Made by a program: the position numbers and the translations under genes. From NCBI GenBank assembly GCA_022539475.1, contig VCMS01000190.1, positions 59,042-123,041 on the forward strand: a stretch of DNA of 64,000 nt, read 5' to 3'. Below the pieces are notes generated by a model, which worked only from the letters and a program-made list of their open reading frames with translations, was not told the origin of the DNA and did no database searches. Each line of letters starts with the position of its first letter. Position 1 is the stretch's first letter. Below, one piece after another: positions 31,164 through 41,943 of this stretch. This DNA comes from Gracilaria domingensis. Taxonomy: Eukaryota; Rhodophyta; Florideophyceae; Gracilariales; Gracilariaceae.

Positions 31164-31803
31164 AGCGCGCGCCGCTTTGATGAAGATCTACGGCACGGCG
31201 GCTCGGAGCATGTGCCGCGCGCGTGCGCTGTAGACCGTCCACGTCAGCAAGTGACGTTTTTTTAAATTGGCGCCTTGTTGCACGGCCCGCGCGGCTTACA
31301 CCTCTCGCGAACGTGTCGAGCTGCGCTCGTACCGCGTACGCCGCCGGGGGAGAGACGCGGCTGTTTCGCGGATATGTTCACGCTGCTTGCCGCCCGCAGC
31401 TGCCAACAAGAACGCCGCCTGAATCTCGACCCGATGCGCTTCACAGGCGCGCTTCAGCCCGGTGCGTGCGTGGATGGGGGCGGCGCGCCGGCGCCTTGGT
31501 GGCTCAGCAATGACTGCAGCAATCTGCGAACAGCCAATCGCAGTTGTGCGTCACACGCCGCTTGGCTGCGCATGCAGCCGAAGGTTTGACTGCCAGCAAC
31601 ATGCTCAGCAGTAATGCTCAAGCTCGTAGTCTGCGTCATGATAAGGAGCGCCTTCTTTGTTGCGCGTGTTGACCTCATACTTTTGAGTGTCGGCCAACAG
31701 TGCTGTCCGTCCCGACAAGCCTCCCTCGCGCGCCGACGGCGTCCCCCCGACAAAAATTTGCCATTTACTGCAGAGCGTCCTGAATCCTTGGGTGGCATAT
31801 CTA
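31164..31803. other. GC-rich intergenic region downstream of peroxidase
   Basis: Overlapping open frames here look like GC-driven shadows. I see no gene. Confidence 0.4.
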
Positions 31804-34614
31804 CCTTCCCGGCAAGGGTAATGTTGAACACAGGCTAATGTTGAACACTTAGAACATCAGGAGAGAACTCCTTTTGTAGCCTGCATTAGCCTCGCTTTAA
31901 CCGAGGCCAATTGGCCTCAGAAGCTATAGCTAGGCAAATCTCGTCATGAGTAGCTCGCTCAATGCGAAAAACGCGCCACTTTCAAACCGGAGAAGGTGTA
32001 TGCCCACATCTTCTCCGTCATCTGAGTGTCATTCTTTGAAAGTCGCTGAGCATTTCAAACGCAAAGCGCGCCAACTACGATGCGAACCCTGACACTATTT
32101 AAACAATGGCGCTCAAACGCAGGAAGTACCAAACAATGTACTGTGATGCAAGCTTTACAACATGGTGACCATCTCTATGCGTCGCCAAACACAAAAAAAC
32201 AAAAACAGGGAAGGATTTCACCGTACTGTACGCATTCAACGACAAAAAGCTATTAGTCTTCTTGAGGCAAAGACTCCAATTCGCAGTATTTCTCGAGCGA
32301 CAAACTTATCAGTCGGCACCGTCGCAAGCATCAAGTCCTCCATGCAAGAGGGTGCGAATAAACAAGTTCCGTACGATGACAGCGGCCACGAAATCACGCA
32401 AGAACGCCCGACAATTCTCAGCTACCACAAGGAGCGCACTATTGTCGCAAGGATAGAACAAGTCGCCAATCATGGGTTTGCCGTATCCAAGGAAACGCTA
32501 AAGACAATTGCAACCGAGATAGCCGGAGACGGACGCGATGGCTTTCCTGGCGGCTATCCGACAGATGATTGGGTTCCCAGCTTTAGAGCTCGTCATCGAG
32601 ACGTTACGTTTAGGAAGCTGGAAAATAAGGAAGGCGCTAAATTAGCGGCAGAAGATCCAATCCATGTGGAGACTTTCGTGAACGCTCTCTAACAATGTGA
32701 ACGTGAACACCCAGGTATCCTCGATGACCCCGACTGCATATGGAATATGGATGAAACAGAAGTCACAATTAGTGACAGTCCAACGGAGAAAGGATTTGTA
32801 TCTGCCAGTACTCGTCATGGGGGCTTCCGTCTCAAAGCCGATAATGAGGGAAAACATCTGACTGCCGTTGTCATTGCTTCCGCTTCAGGCCACAAACTTC
32901 CTCCGTTTTTCATCTTTGCCGGAAAGAACACAATGAACCGATGGTTCGACCCCCTGTCAAAAAACATTTTCAAGGATGAAACAGGGGCTCCGCATTGGCT
33001 CGCTATAGACGGATGGTATCCTGAAGATGCCTTTGAAATCGGGAGAGAAAACGGCTCCATGACCAAGGATATTATTCACTTCGCAATCGACCATATTCGT
33101 ACACATGCGGCAAAGTATGTCGGGGAGAAGAAGATACTTCTCACTGTTGATGGTCCCAAATCTCGCTCCGGATGGCAATGGCTGTCGAAGGCAAAAGCAA
33201 ATAATATTGCTGTCGTCCAGAGTCCTGCAAACACATCGCATTTCCTTCAGGCCTGTGATCAGACTATAAGCAGCGTGTTCAAGGGCACAGTAAAGTGCAT
33301 GTATGCGCTCCTCAGCAAGAAGGCCTTTGTAGACATTGGAGACCTTGGGATAAAATTCAAGCTGGCCATTGCCGGCTTTCGTGCGCTGACGCCGTCGGTA
33401 GTTCGGAAGGCATTTGAAGCAGTTGGAATGTGGCCCATGGATTATCGCTTCCTGCGCTAGGCTCAAGAAAAGTGGGACGGGAAGAAAACTGCCGATAACG
33501 AACGTCAGCGTCGCTCACAGCGCCATGCGGATGCGAGCGAATGGTCAAATATTATGAACATTGTCCTCAATAATGAAAGCTCATCCTCCAAGCTTCTTAA
33601 TGTTAAACGCCTTGTCCAATGTGGCTCGTTGAGGGTGAAGCAGATTCTAGAGGAAACAACTCCTACAAAAACAAAGATGTGGAAGAATGGAGTCGTTAGC
33701 GTTGATCGAACGACGCTCGCAAAAGGTGCACCAGCCGTTTACCTTACACATGGGGCGCTCATTTCCACGCGCAGACGATTAGAAGAAGAGGCAGCCCGAG
33801 AAGAAGAAGAGAAGGTGCGGAAGAAAAAGGAAGCAGCCGAGAAGCGGGAGGCAAAAAAGCTCGATGCAGAGCGCAACAAAAAAGAGCGCGAAGCCACCTC
33901 ACAAAAGAAAAAGGCCGACAGAGAGCACGCGCGAGAGCAAAAGGCAGTGGAGCGCGAGCGTAAGCGTGTTGAGGCGGCAAAGAAGCGTGCTGCTCGAGAA
34001 GAAGAGTGCAAAAGACGACAGGAAGAGCGCAATAGTAAACGTCATAAAACGGCAAGACATTCGATGACAACTGCGAAGGTTAGTGTCCTCTCTGGGATGT
34101 TGACATCGGATGAGAGCGTTGTCGGAAAAGATGGTAATGAGAGCAGCGCAGCTCAGGAGATTAAAGCGCCATCTTTGGCACAAAGATTGGGGTTGCCAGA
34201 GAGGAAATATGTCTCGAGTGACGATGATTCGGAGCTCCAAGAAAGCGCTTATACACTGATGAAGCTGCACAGTGTGGACCCAGACTGGTTACTATCACAC
34301 AGGGTTGTGCGCGAGGAGTCGGTTGGCGATCAGATGTGCATGGAAGAGCCGGGATGGCGAGGTTGGAAGTTGTTGGACAAAGAAAACGGCGTTCAACTTT
34401 GCCCTGGTCGCGAAGGAAACGCAGGTGTGATGAGTGAAGAAGAAATTTGATCATGGCGGGTAAAGTAGTGGAGCGTTGATGCTCAAACTTTGTCAGTGTT
34501 GTCCGAGCTCATTGAGCTAATGCTTGAGTAAATTTGCTTTTATATTGTGGTTATCGTTGAGCCTCTCCGGCTCAGTGAACCAAAAGTTGTTCAACAATAC
34601 CCTTGCCGGGAAGG
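31804..34614 (+). mobile_element. pogo/Tigger-like (Tc1/mariner superfamily) transposon with TA duplication
   Basis: Left end CCTTCCCGGCAAGGGTAATG and right end match over 27 nt with one mismatch (31804-31830 and 34588-34614). TA dinucleotides flank both ends (31802-31803; 34615-34616), as expected for this superfamily. The left end is followed by a second TGTTGAACAC copy, a subterminal repeat. The interior holds a transposase in a single frame broken by two stops. Confidence 0.85.
32162..34450 (+). pseudogene. pogo-like transposase, one frame with two in-frame stops
   Basis: The coding region spans 763 codons in one frame. In-frame stops occur at 32690-32692 (TAA) and 33458-33460 (TAG); there is no frameshift. 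Domain order: a helix-turn-helix with SISRATNLSVGTVASIKS (about residues 35-60), an HTH/CENP-B-like segment to about residue 170, then a DDD catalytic core. The core has WNMDET, LLTVDGPKSRSG and SHFLQACDQTISSVFKG, matching the pogo/Tigger DDE_1 pattern. The third part (33554 onwards) is a very long Lys/Glu/Arg coiled coil followed by an acidic tail. The two stops lie between domains rather than within the motifs. The element is probably non-autonomous at present, but only two point changes separate it from an open frame. Confidence 0.8.
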
Positions 34615-34616
34615 TA

Positions 34617-35144
34617 GTTTGCAGTGCAAACTTTGCACCCATGCCTCATGGAAAGCAGCAAAGAGAAATGGTAGATCACAAGTACAACTATAAGTTGTAC
34701 AGCAAACGCAGTTGGACAGGTAGTGAGGGTGTGTACCGACACGCGACACGGCACAAAAGGTAATATCCCGGCAGCACCGTGCCCTGCCTTGCGCACAAAG
34801 GGCCACATCCATAACGTTCGTCACGCAAGAGCAGTTCGTCGCCCTCGAGCACAAAGCGATTCCCTCCAGAGAACGAAAGGCCCTGTGCTCCCGCCCGGCC
34901 CCGTCGCGCCCTCGCTCGTAAGGCCACTGAAAAATGACTCGCGCTGCTGCTGAAACGGCCGCCTCTCTCGTTCGACCCCGCGCCCAACTGCCCTTTCAAG
35001 TCCGGCAACCCCGCGTTCCGTCGCCGCCACTTCCTCCCTCTGCTCTCCCGCAACCCGCCAACGAGTCGTCCCGCCGCCGCCCGCAATGCACGCGCCCCAC
35101 TGTCGTTGCCGCCAACGCATACTTCGCGTCAATTCCATTCAAGT
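34617..35144. other. Intergenic DNA before the membrane protein gene
   Basis: No gene seen; the frames here are GC-rich shadows. Confidence 0.4.
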
Positions 35145-36350
35145 ATGAACCGCCTCCCCTTCTTCCCCACCACCCTTCCGCCGCCCAAAGCGCGTGCCGC
35201 CTGCTCCGATTTTAGCTTCGTCCCCTCTCCGAACGTGCCCCGCATCTCCACCGCCCTCGTCCTGGTCGCTTCGTTCCTTCTCGCCGTCGTCGTCCTCATC
35301 GATCGCCGGCTTCTTCAAGCCTCCAAAGCGAATCGCAAACGAACCTATGTCATCCTTCTCTCCGTCACAGTTCTGCTGTCACTGCCACCGGTGCTGGATG
35401 CCTTCTTCACACTGGCGGCCAGCGTCCTCACTTACTCGGCAAACTCGGAGCAGTTTTCGAAGCTGCAAGAATGCTTCGTTGGCATCCTCCCTACCGGCGT
35501 GAATCCGCTCGTGTCGCTCATAATAGTCCTGGTATTGCGACTGATCACCACACTTGCCGAGTTCACTGTCATTCTGTTCGGTGTGCATGAGGATTTCCGA
35601 CAGTCTAAACAGCGCATCCGGAAGCGATCTTTGGCGCTGGGCGGCGCCGTTTTGATTGCCTCTTCGTTCTTGGGTGCCCTTATCTTCATTCGTCCCCGGT
35701 TTTCTGGTTTTGGATGCCAGTATGACGGCCAGGTCGGCAGGTATGTTTGTTCCACGCAAGCAACTGCTCAAGCAGTGCATGAGACTTTTGCCATTCCGTT
35801 GGACGCGCTTGAAATGTGTGACCACCTCAATGAACTTGTTTTATCATCAACCTCCCTCGCTTCATCGCCGCCGAAATGCAACGCAGACTCCCTTCAGAAC
35901 GCCGTACAGAGTTTATTCCAACTTGTCGTTCAAAGCGGATTGTCCAACTCGTTTTTGGTTGCTAGCATTTTTGTTTCGGCGTTCAGCTTGATTTCGAGCG
36001 TGTTGTACGCTCTGTTCATTGTCCGCAGATTTCGAGGCAACAGCCCTCTCAGTCTGAGGTGGGTTTTGATTTCCTTGTTCATGATTGGTTTGAGTAACTC
36101 TCTTTCAGCTTTTTTGTTTGTTCGCCTCGTGCTGGACGGAAGGGATCAACGGAATGTTCTTGCTTGTGGCTGCGTCGGTTCGAGGTTCAACATTGATTGG
36201 AGTACGTTGATTGTCAAGTTCTATACCTTCGTTGTCTCTTTCAGTGTTCTGATGACCTATTCAAAAGTAGAAAAAGAAATCGGGAACACACCTCAGGTTG
36301 AGGGAGAGAATACAGAAAACGCAAATCTACACGATGAAATAGGAAAGTAA
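35145..36350 (+). CDS. Multipass membrane protein of unknown function
   Basis: From the ATG at 35145 (MNRLPFFPTTLPP) the 401-residue protein shows about seven hydrophobic segments. Clear ones include ISTALVLVASFLLAVVVLI, TYVILLSVTVLLSL, NPLVSLIIVLVLRLITTLAE, ALGGAVLIASSFLGALIFI, NSFLVASIFVSAFSLISSVL, WVLISLFMIGLSNSLSAFLF and IVKFYTFVVSFSVLM. The loop between the fourth and fifth is cysteine-containing and may be extracellular. The hydrophilic C-terminus is acidic. The count of seven is suggestive of a receptor-like topology but no GPCR motif (such as a DRY box) is seen, so I do not assign one. Confidence 0.6.
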   Translation: MNRLPFFPTTLPPPKARAACSDFSFVPSPNVPRISTALVLVASFLLAVVVLIDRRLLQASKANRKRTYVILLSVTVLLSLPPVLDAFFTLAASVLTYSANSEQFSKLQECFVGILPTGVNPLVSLIIVLVLRLITTLAEFTVILFGVHEDFRQSKQRIRKRSLALGGAVLIASSFLGALIFIRPRFSGFGCQYDGQVGRYVCSTQATAQAVHETFAIPLDALEMCDHLNELVLSSTSLASSPPKCNADSLQNAVQSLFQLVVQSGLSNSFLVASIFVSAFSLISSVLYALFIVRRFRGNSPLSLRWVLISLFMIGLSNSLSAFLFVRLVLDGRDQRNVLACGCVGSRFNIDWSTLIVKFYTFVVSFSVLMTYSKVEKEIGNTPQVEGENTENANLHDEIGK

Positions 36351-39103
36351 CAAATCTACCAGCACTGTCTTGGAGCAAAGAAGTTCTAACTTCAATTCCT
36401 ACAAAGAGTAACGCAGCAAATCAATATGGAACTTGGATCAGTGGAAACGACTAATTGGGAGAGTGCTATAGGTATAGCTATGCCCTGACCGCATACGACA
36501 GTACTTGTGAGAGTATTTTCTTAAGAATCACAAGTTCTTGGTTATTTTCTGGCAATGTCGTGGTTGATGAGAAGAGTCAAGTTGACGTAACTGATGTACA
36601 GCAGAGTGATGGCTTTTTTGAACTAGAAGATACATGTATATATCTATACACTGACACCGAGTTCTGTAAATAATATGTCTCTCTTTCTCCTAATGTGTCT
36701 ACCTGCTCCGACATGACGCAAACTGTACCAGACGTTCTTGCACAAATGTGGTTCTCGATTGTTTACTGTCAACATTCCTTTCGTGCCGGGCACGGCAGTA
36801 GAGCCTCCTCATCTTCAAATTTCTGGTTTTTGTTCAAAACCAAAGTGAGCAGTAACAGCATTTCAGACCCCGTTGATATTCCCGTCAGGGAGCACCTGGC
36901 CAGACAAACACAACAAACGAGTAACAGCATGCATTGGTGGCATTCATATCGACAATGCATGAAGTACAGAGTCGCCATACTGTACAACGTTGCATATGAG
37001 TCCGCGTGTGCGATGCATATAGCTGGACGTCTTGTTGATCGAATGTTAGTGCGTACACGTAGAGAATCATTTCCCTGACAAGAGTAGATCGGATCCTTGG
37101 ACATTATTCCGTAACTGAATTACATCGTCGTTTTGTCCTGAAAGGTAAGTGTGGATACCCCATGGAAAGCAAAGAAAACAGGTTGTTACTGAGCAGCGGT
37201 TTGAAGGTTAATCTCTGAACTCTCTGGGTTAGAGAATTAACCTTACTGTGGAACGAGGAGAGAATTGAACCTTGAGCTACAAAACACTGTATCATAAAGC
37301 GAAGGTGGGTTGCCGTGACCCCGACAAAGCTGGGGGCCACAACTTCCTTGACGCGGCTCCCACAAAGCCATGTTCTTTCAGAAATTAGTTCAGTGGAAGC
37401 AACTCACACACATCGTCCTCTGGAGCACTATACTCCTGTACAAGACGTGTAACGTATCGAAATCACAAGAAAAAACGACTGACTTCTTGAAGTGGGGAAA
37501 GGCATTTCACCCATGCTGAGTGACGTGTTGAGGCTCGAATGCAGCTCGAATGCAGTTTGAACACATTTTGCCTCTTGAATTTCTTCACTCATGGATCGTC
37601 AGAGTGTGGAAACTTTTTTCTCTACTAGACATGGTTTATCTTATCTCCTTGCTTCGAATTGGACTCTCAAAGCAGAAGCAAGTACATGGAGAAGTTTTGG
37701 ACATCTTTCTAAATTATATTTAATCTCAGATTTATAAATGGATCGTTCCTTTTGAAGCAGCTAAGATACGGTTCGAACACAGACTTGGAAGCTATCTACT
37801 TCCGCAAATTTCTTGCTTTCTTGTTTGGAACGTTTCTATATCTTTGGCTCCCGAAAATACTGCTGGGATCAACACACTTGCGCTTTTTGACTATTGCCGG
37901 CCAAGAAACTACGGCAACCTAAAGAGAAACTGGAAAATGGGAGACACTATTGATTTGAAGTACGCAAGGCACTATGGCTAGCTTCGTTCGGTTACAGACA
38001 CTCTGCGAGCCCGGCGAACTTTGAACAGATTTTGCAGAAAATGTTGGATAGAAATAGATACCGGACAGTTGCAACGTTTGGCAGGAAACACAATAGCTTA
38101 CCCAAACGCCTTTCATGCTCTCGTTTCTGTTCCACACACCTTCGCCCTTTTCTCCATCTTCTCCAGAGAGCTAGTACGCGGAATTTGTCCTTGTATGAAT
38201 GAGCAATTCGAAGACACGACATTGATGAGAACAACAAAGAGTACGTGTGCCACCTCTGGTTCCACTTCTGCAAAACTCCACGTTCAGTAGCATTTCCAAG
38301 TGTTATACATTAATATATTATCATACAGCTTCGTCGTAGAACTCCACCCTTCCTGCTCTTCATGGGGTCAACTGGGCAATCAACGGTAAGGCTAATCCTG
38401 AAGCGAAGTAGGCCGGTCTGGGAAAGGGGGAATAGAAAAAGCAATTCCTTGTCATGGGCAGAATTGATTCCTTTTCACGAACAATGCATCGCGAGCACGT
38501 CCGGAGACTAGCGAACATGGATGAACCTCATTGCCGTTCCTGCACTCCATTCACTTTGATCGCCTACCAGGACCCAATTCACGCCCTGCGAAATGCTTCG
38601 GCAGGACTTGACGCGTCGGTAGAAACGGCATTCTCTGCCCCTTCATTCGACAAGTAGTGGCCCCTACTCCAAATCAGTTCGTGAACGTCCACCGAACTGT
38701 GTCACGAACATCCTTCCAACGAAAACCCTACGCTACCCCATTGGGCCCCCCATTACCTAGTCATCGTGTCATCCCTAACCGAGAAGTAGCACTCCCCGCC
38801 CTCATGGCGGAGGCCGGAGCGCCATCGATTCTGCCAACAATCTTGAACGAGAGAACCGCCGCCGCCTTCTTCCTCTTGCGCGCTCGACGCCATCTCTCGT
38901 CACGGACACGCGCGGTACACATGCCAGACCGTCCGTCACTCACACGCCAGCAGAGCGTTACTGTATTCAGAGACTTCACCGTGCATCTCTACGGTGGTAG
39001 CACCCGCGCTCTCCAGAGTCAATAAACTTCGCCGCTCCTCACGCCGTCGCATCTGTTGTTGACGGCTTTCTTCACGCGCCATCATAACTCTCCTCCGCCA
39101 CCC
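36351..39103. other. Intergenic region with an inverted repeat
   Basis: About 2.7 kb without a recognised gene. Frames at 36695-37078 and 38657-39025 have no domain. An inverted repeat beginning AAGGTTAAT and ending ATTAACCTT spans 37204-37244. Confidence 0.4.
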
Positions 39104-40201
39104 ATGAGCTTCTTCACCAACACCACGCCCACACGCGTGCACTCCCATCACTCTCAAGTCGATCCGTACCAACTGTACGAGCTACGACGTCCACATGAGC
39201 GTTCTTCCAACGTTGTGCCACAACTTCCTCGCCAGCCAGACTACGCTCACACTCGTCTACGCTACCGTCGCATCACCTCCGGTTCGCCCCTAAACGCCCC
39301 AACTTCGGTTCCTCTAGCTACCAACTACCCCGCCGCTTTCCGTCCAGCACGGGCTTACTCTTTTAGCAGTTCCGATTTGTCTTCTTTCTCGCTTACGTCG
39401 AAATCACCAGATGTCCAAGGGAAAAAGACTGTCACTGCTGTTGGATTTCGGAAAGGGGGGCTCCGTCGATGTATTCAACGTGTGAATCGGGCGTCACCTT
39501 TCCGTCGAACCTTCCGACCAACAGAGGAGATGGATGCTCTTCATATGAACAAGCATGAAGCCGCTCCAGAGATGAGTTCTGATTTCGACATATCTTCTGA
39601 TGAAGATGAAGACTCATTCGAAGACTACCAGGAGCAGCGACGAAACTCGGTGGTTCTCCCATCTTCCCCATTAATCGAGGATGACAAACTGACCCGCCTC
39701 AACACAGCCCCTATCGTCATCGAATCTTTACACAAACCAGTACAAACCCTTCCCAAATCCTACCCTCCATCCAGGCAGCATAGACGCGCGCTTAGTCGTC
39801 TTCCCAAAACGCCCGCTTCAAATCCGCAGCAACGTCATTCAACTCCCCATAAATTCTGCTTCTACGCAGTGCCAAACTCCTCATCCGACCGCTTCCAACG
39901 AGCCTACAGCGCTCACAGTGACAGCCACGATCACGATCGTCGAACTCTCAAGCCTTCCACTCGTGGGAATGAGGTCTTTTCAAAACTGTCGCATCTCTCG
40001 CAGTTCACACCTTCCACGCACGTCATCCCCGATCATCGAGAAGCATACATCAAGCACTCTCAGACCTTTCATACTGTCGATATCGACCCCGATGAACTGA
40101 GTCTCTCCTTCGTGATTCATGAGCGAAAGAGCAAATCGTCGCACAAACTTCTTCGCAAGGTGTTGCATGCTTTCGACTTTGTGCGACTTCGGGCTGCATG
40201 A
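39104..40201 (+). CDS. Disordered protein of unknown function
   Basis: An intact 365-codon frame starts at ATG 39104 (MSFFTNTTPTRVHSHHSQ). The composition is Ser/Pro/Arg/His-rich, with an acidic patch (SSDEDEDSFEDYQEQ) in the middle and a more ordered-looking C-terminus (DELSLSFVIHERKSKSSHKL). I recognise no domain. The reading frame without stops over 1.1 kb, an ATG-initiated start and protein-like C-terminus support a real gene. Its basic/disordered nature would suit a nucleic-acid or regulatory partner, but this is speculative. Confidence 0.5.
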   Translation: MSFFTNTTPTRVHSHHSQVDPYQLYELRRPHERSSNVVPQLPRQPDYAHTRLRYRRITSGSPLNAPTSVPLATNYPAAFRPARAYSFSSSDLSSFSLTSKSPDVQGKKTVTAVGFRKGGLRRCIQRVNRASPFRRTFRPTEEMDALHMNKHEAAPEMSSDFDISSDEDEDSFEDYQEQRRNSVVLPSSPLIEDDKLTRLNTAPIVIESLHKPVQTLPKSYPPSRQHRRALSRLPKTPASNPQQRHSTPHKFCFYAVPNSSSDRFQRAYSAHSDSHDHDRRTLKPSTRGNEVFSKLSHLSQFTPSTHVIPDHREAYIKHSQTFHTVDIDPDELSLSFVIHERKSKSSHKLLRKVLHAFDFVRLRAA

Positions 40202-41047
40202 TTGTTGGAACGGTAAACGTTTAGTTTACTCTATCCGGCTGCTTTGCATACATTGCTACTTACGATTACACAAAAACTATCTGTGCATCGAATTTCGTTC
40301 TGTCAAGTTTGCCTTGCTCCTCCGCGTATCGAACTGTTTGTTCAAAGCGTACGTGCAATTTTTAAGTTAAATGCTCTCTGTGTCACGTTTTCGACAGGGT
40401 TTGTGTATCCTCTTCCATCCGTTCCCTGCTCAATAGACTGTTAGCTATCTGCAACATTTTTTTCCACGGTAAACCATAATCCGTGGTCAACCATGCCAGT
40501 CTCGCAGACGACAATGATGTGCCCAGAGTGCAATCACTGTGCCCCCTTTTTCGCTCATGAATGCTGATAACAGGGCCCTGGCTGATAGCCACTAATCAGA
40601 ACGGCACTCAGTCTAGCCAGCGCTTCCGCCTTCGCTCCCATTTTCATTTCGCAGCAGTTGTATGAACTTCACCTGCTCTGGGAGTCCATGGCGGTGTATC
40701 AAGAGTAGAGCCAGCAGTGACACACGCCAAGCTCAAGGTAAAAGTTTGGTACAACAGGAAAAAGTAACGATGGAGAAACAGCTTCAAGGTACGGTGCTGC
40801 CAGACCACCGCAGAGGTTCAAACATTGTAGAATATTTGTTGCGTAAAACTTTTACGGTAAAAGGCGACACGAGGTGAAAGGTACAAGATGTCATCTATTT
40901 CAAATTTTCAAACGGAGGCGTCACATGGTTTATTCATCAATGTCATGAATGGAAATAAGTCACAGTCCCTGGTAGGCGCGATGTCCAGATAGGAACGCCA
41001 TACACATCGGCTATATGACGACGTAAAATTTCCATGAACACGCCAAG

Positions 41048-41130
41048 ATCACTGTGACTTCGACTACAACAGCGTGTACCGATGTTCATTGAACATCGGT
41101 ACACGCTGTTGTTGTAAGTCACAGTGACAT
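41048..41130. repeat. 83-bp near-perfect hairpin
   Basis: Arms of about 40 nt pair from ATCACTGTGACTT through ACAACAGCGTGTACCGATG; loop is minimal (TTCATTGAA). A few unpaired bases sit near CTTCGACT/TTGTAAG. Confidence 0.9.
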
Positions 41131-41700
41131 TATCGAAGAAGTCGTTAACGTCTATCAGAGAAGGCAACTATCGTAAGCGTTGGAAATTGTAACTAGAAAA
41201 CAAAATGCACGGCATCAAAGTGACTTGTCCGTTCCCCCTTTGCGGCCGTGCCATTAGCGGCATACCACAGCTCAACGAGAATTACAAGTCGTATCTCCCT
41301 CCGCAGGCCTTGTCGAATGTGTGACGTTGAAAAACATCATAGCCAAGCACGAAGGTGGACATGAAGGAACGTGTGGCACCCGATGCGGAACATGGCTAAC
41401 GCCCCAAGTGCTCAAAGTCGGTTGGCGGCCAGCAAGCCAGATATTTGGGCGCAGATTGGCGGAACTTACGCGATAGACTTCATATGATCGACTCTTTGAG
41501 TCTCAGAGTCTGAGAAAGTCAAGGGCTGAGAGAGACGTTGATGTTTAGGGAGGAACAGCGGGCTTCCGCAAAGGGGCTGCGTGTCTGGCTAGAATTATTG
41601 GACTGGCATACCGACGTAAGCGTCGGTCCGTTCTAGGCCTGGGAGAAGAGGGGTAGGTCTCATATCGTCGCGAAAGACTACCCACGTTTGAAGTGCCGCC

Positions 41701-41732
41701 GGTACGACGGTACCTTTGGTACCGTCGGTACC
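41701..41732. repeat. Hairpin with GGTACC-containing arms
   Basis: GGTACGACGGTACC and GGTACCGTCGGTACC flank TTT; one extra G in the right arm. Confidence 0.75.
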
Positions 41733-41943
41733 TGGTCTAACCTTTTGGCGGTTGTCCTGGCATGTGGTTGCAGCTGGCGCGCCTAAACTGAAACAGCGAT
41801 GTACCGATGTGATGTGGCAGTTGTTTGCCCGTGGCCAGCAGAATTCCGTGGCCACTGAGAATGCTGTACATGTGTGTACGTACGAATATGTGTGCACTAC
41901 GGCACGATATACAGGGGATACACGCATTGTACGGGGATTACTA

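Larger units (their letters stand above)
40202..41943. other. Intergenic region with two hairpins
   Basis: About 1.7 kb with no recognised gene; the hairpins at 41048-41130 and 41701-41732 are the notable content. Confidence 0.4.

Noticed and set aside
31223-31589. Open frames downstream of the peroxidase
   Set aside because: GC-rich, no domain, overlapping in several frames.
37255-37285. tRNA-like words (TAGCTCA near GGTTCAATTC on the minus strand)
   Set aside because: The D-arm-like and T-arm-like pieces are adjacent with no anticodon arm or acceptor pairing in either normal or permuted order.
38454-39025. Frames upstream of the disordered-protein gene
   Set aside because: No recognisable domain and the second lacks an ATG; could be 5' untranslated sequence.
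40770-40880. GGTTCAAAC box suggesting a tRNA
   Set aside because: No acceptor, D-arm or anticodon arm could be paired around it.
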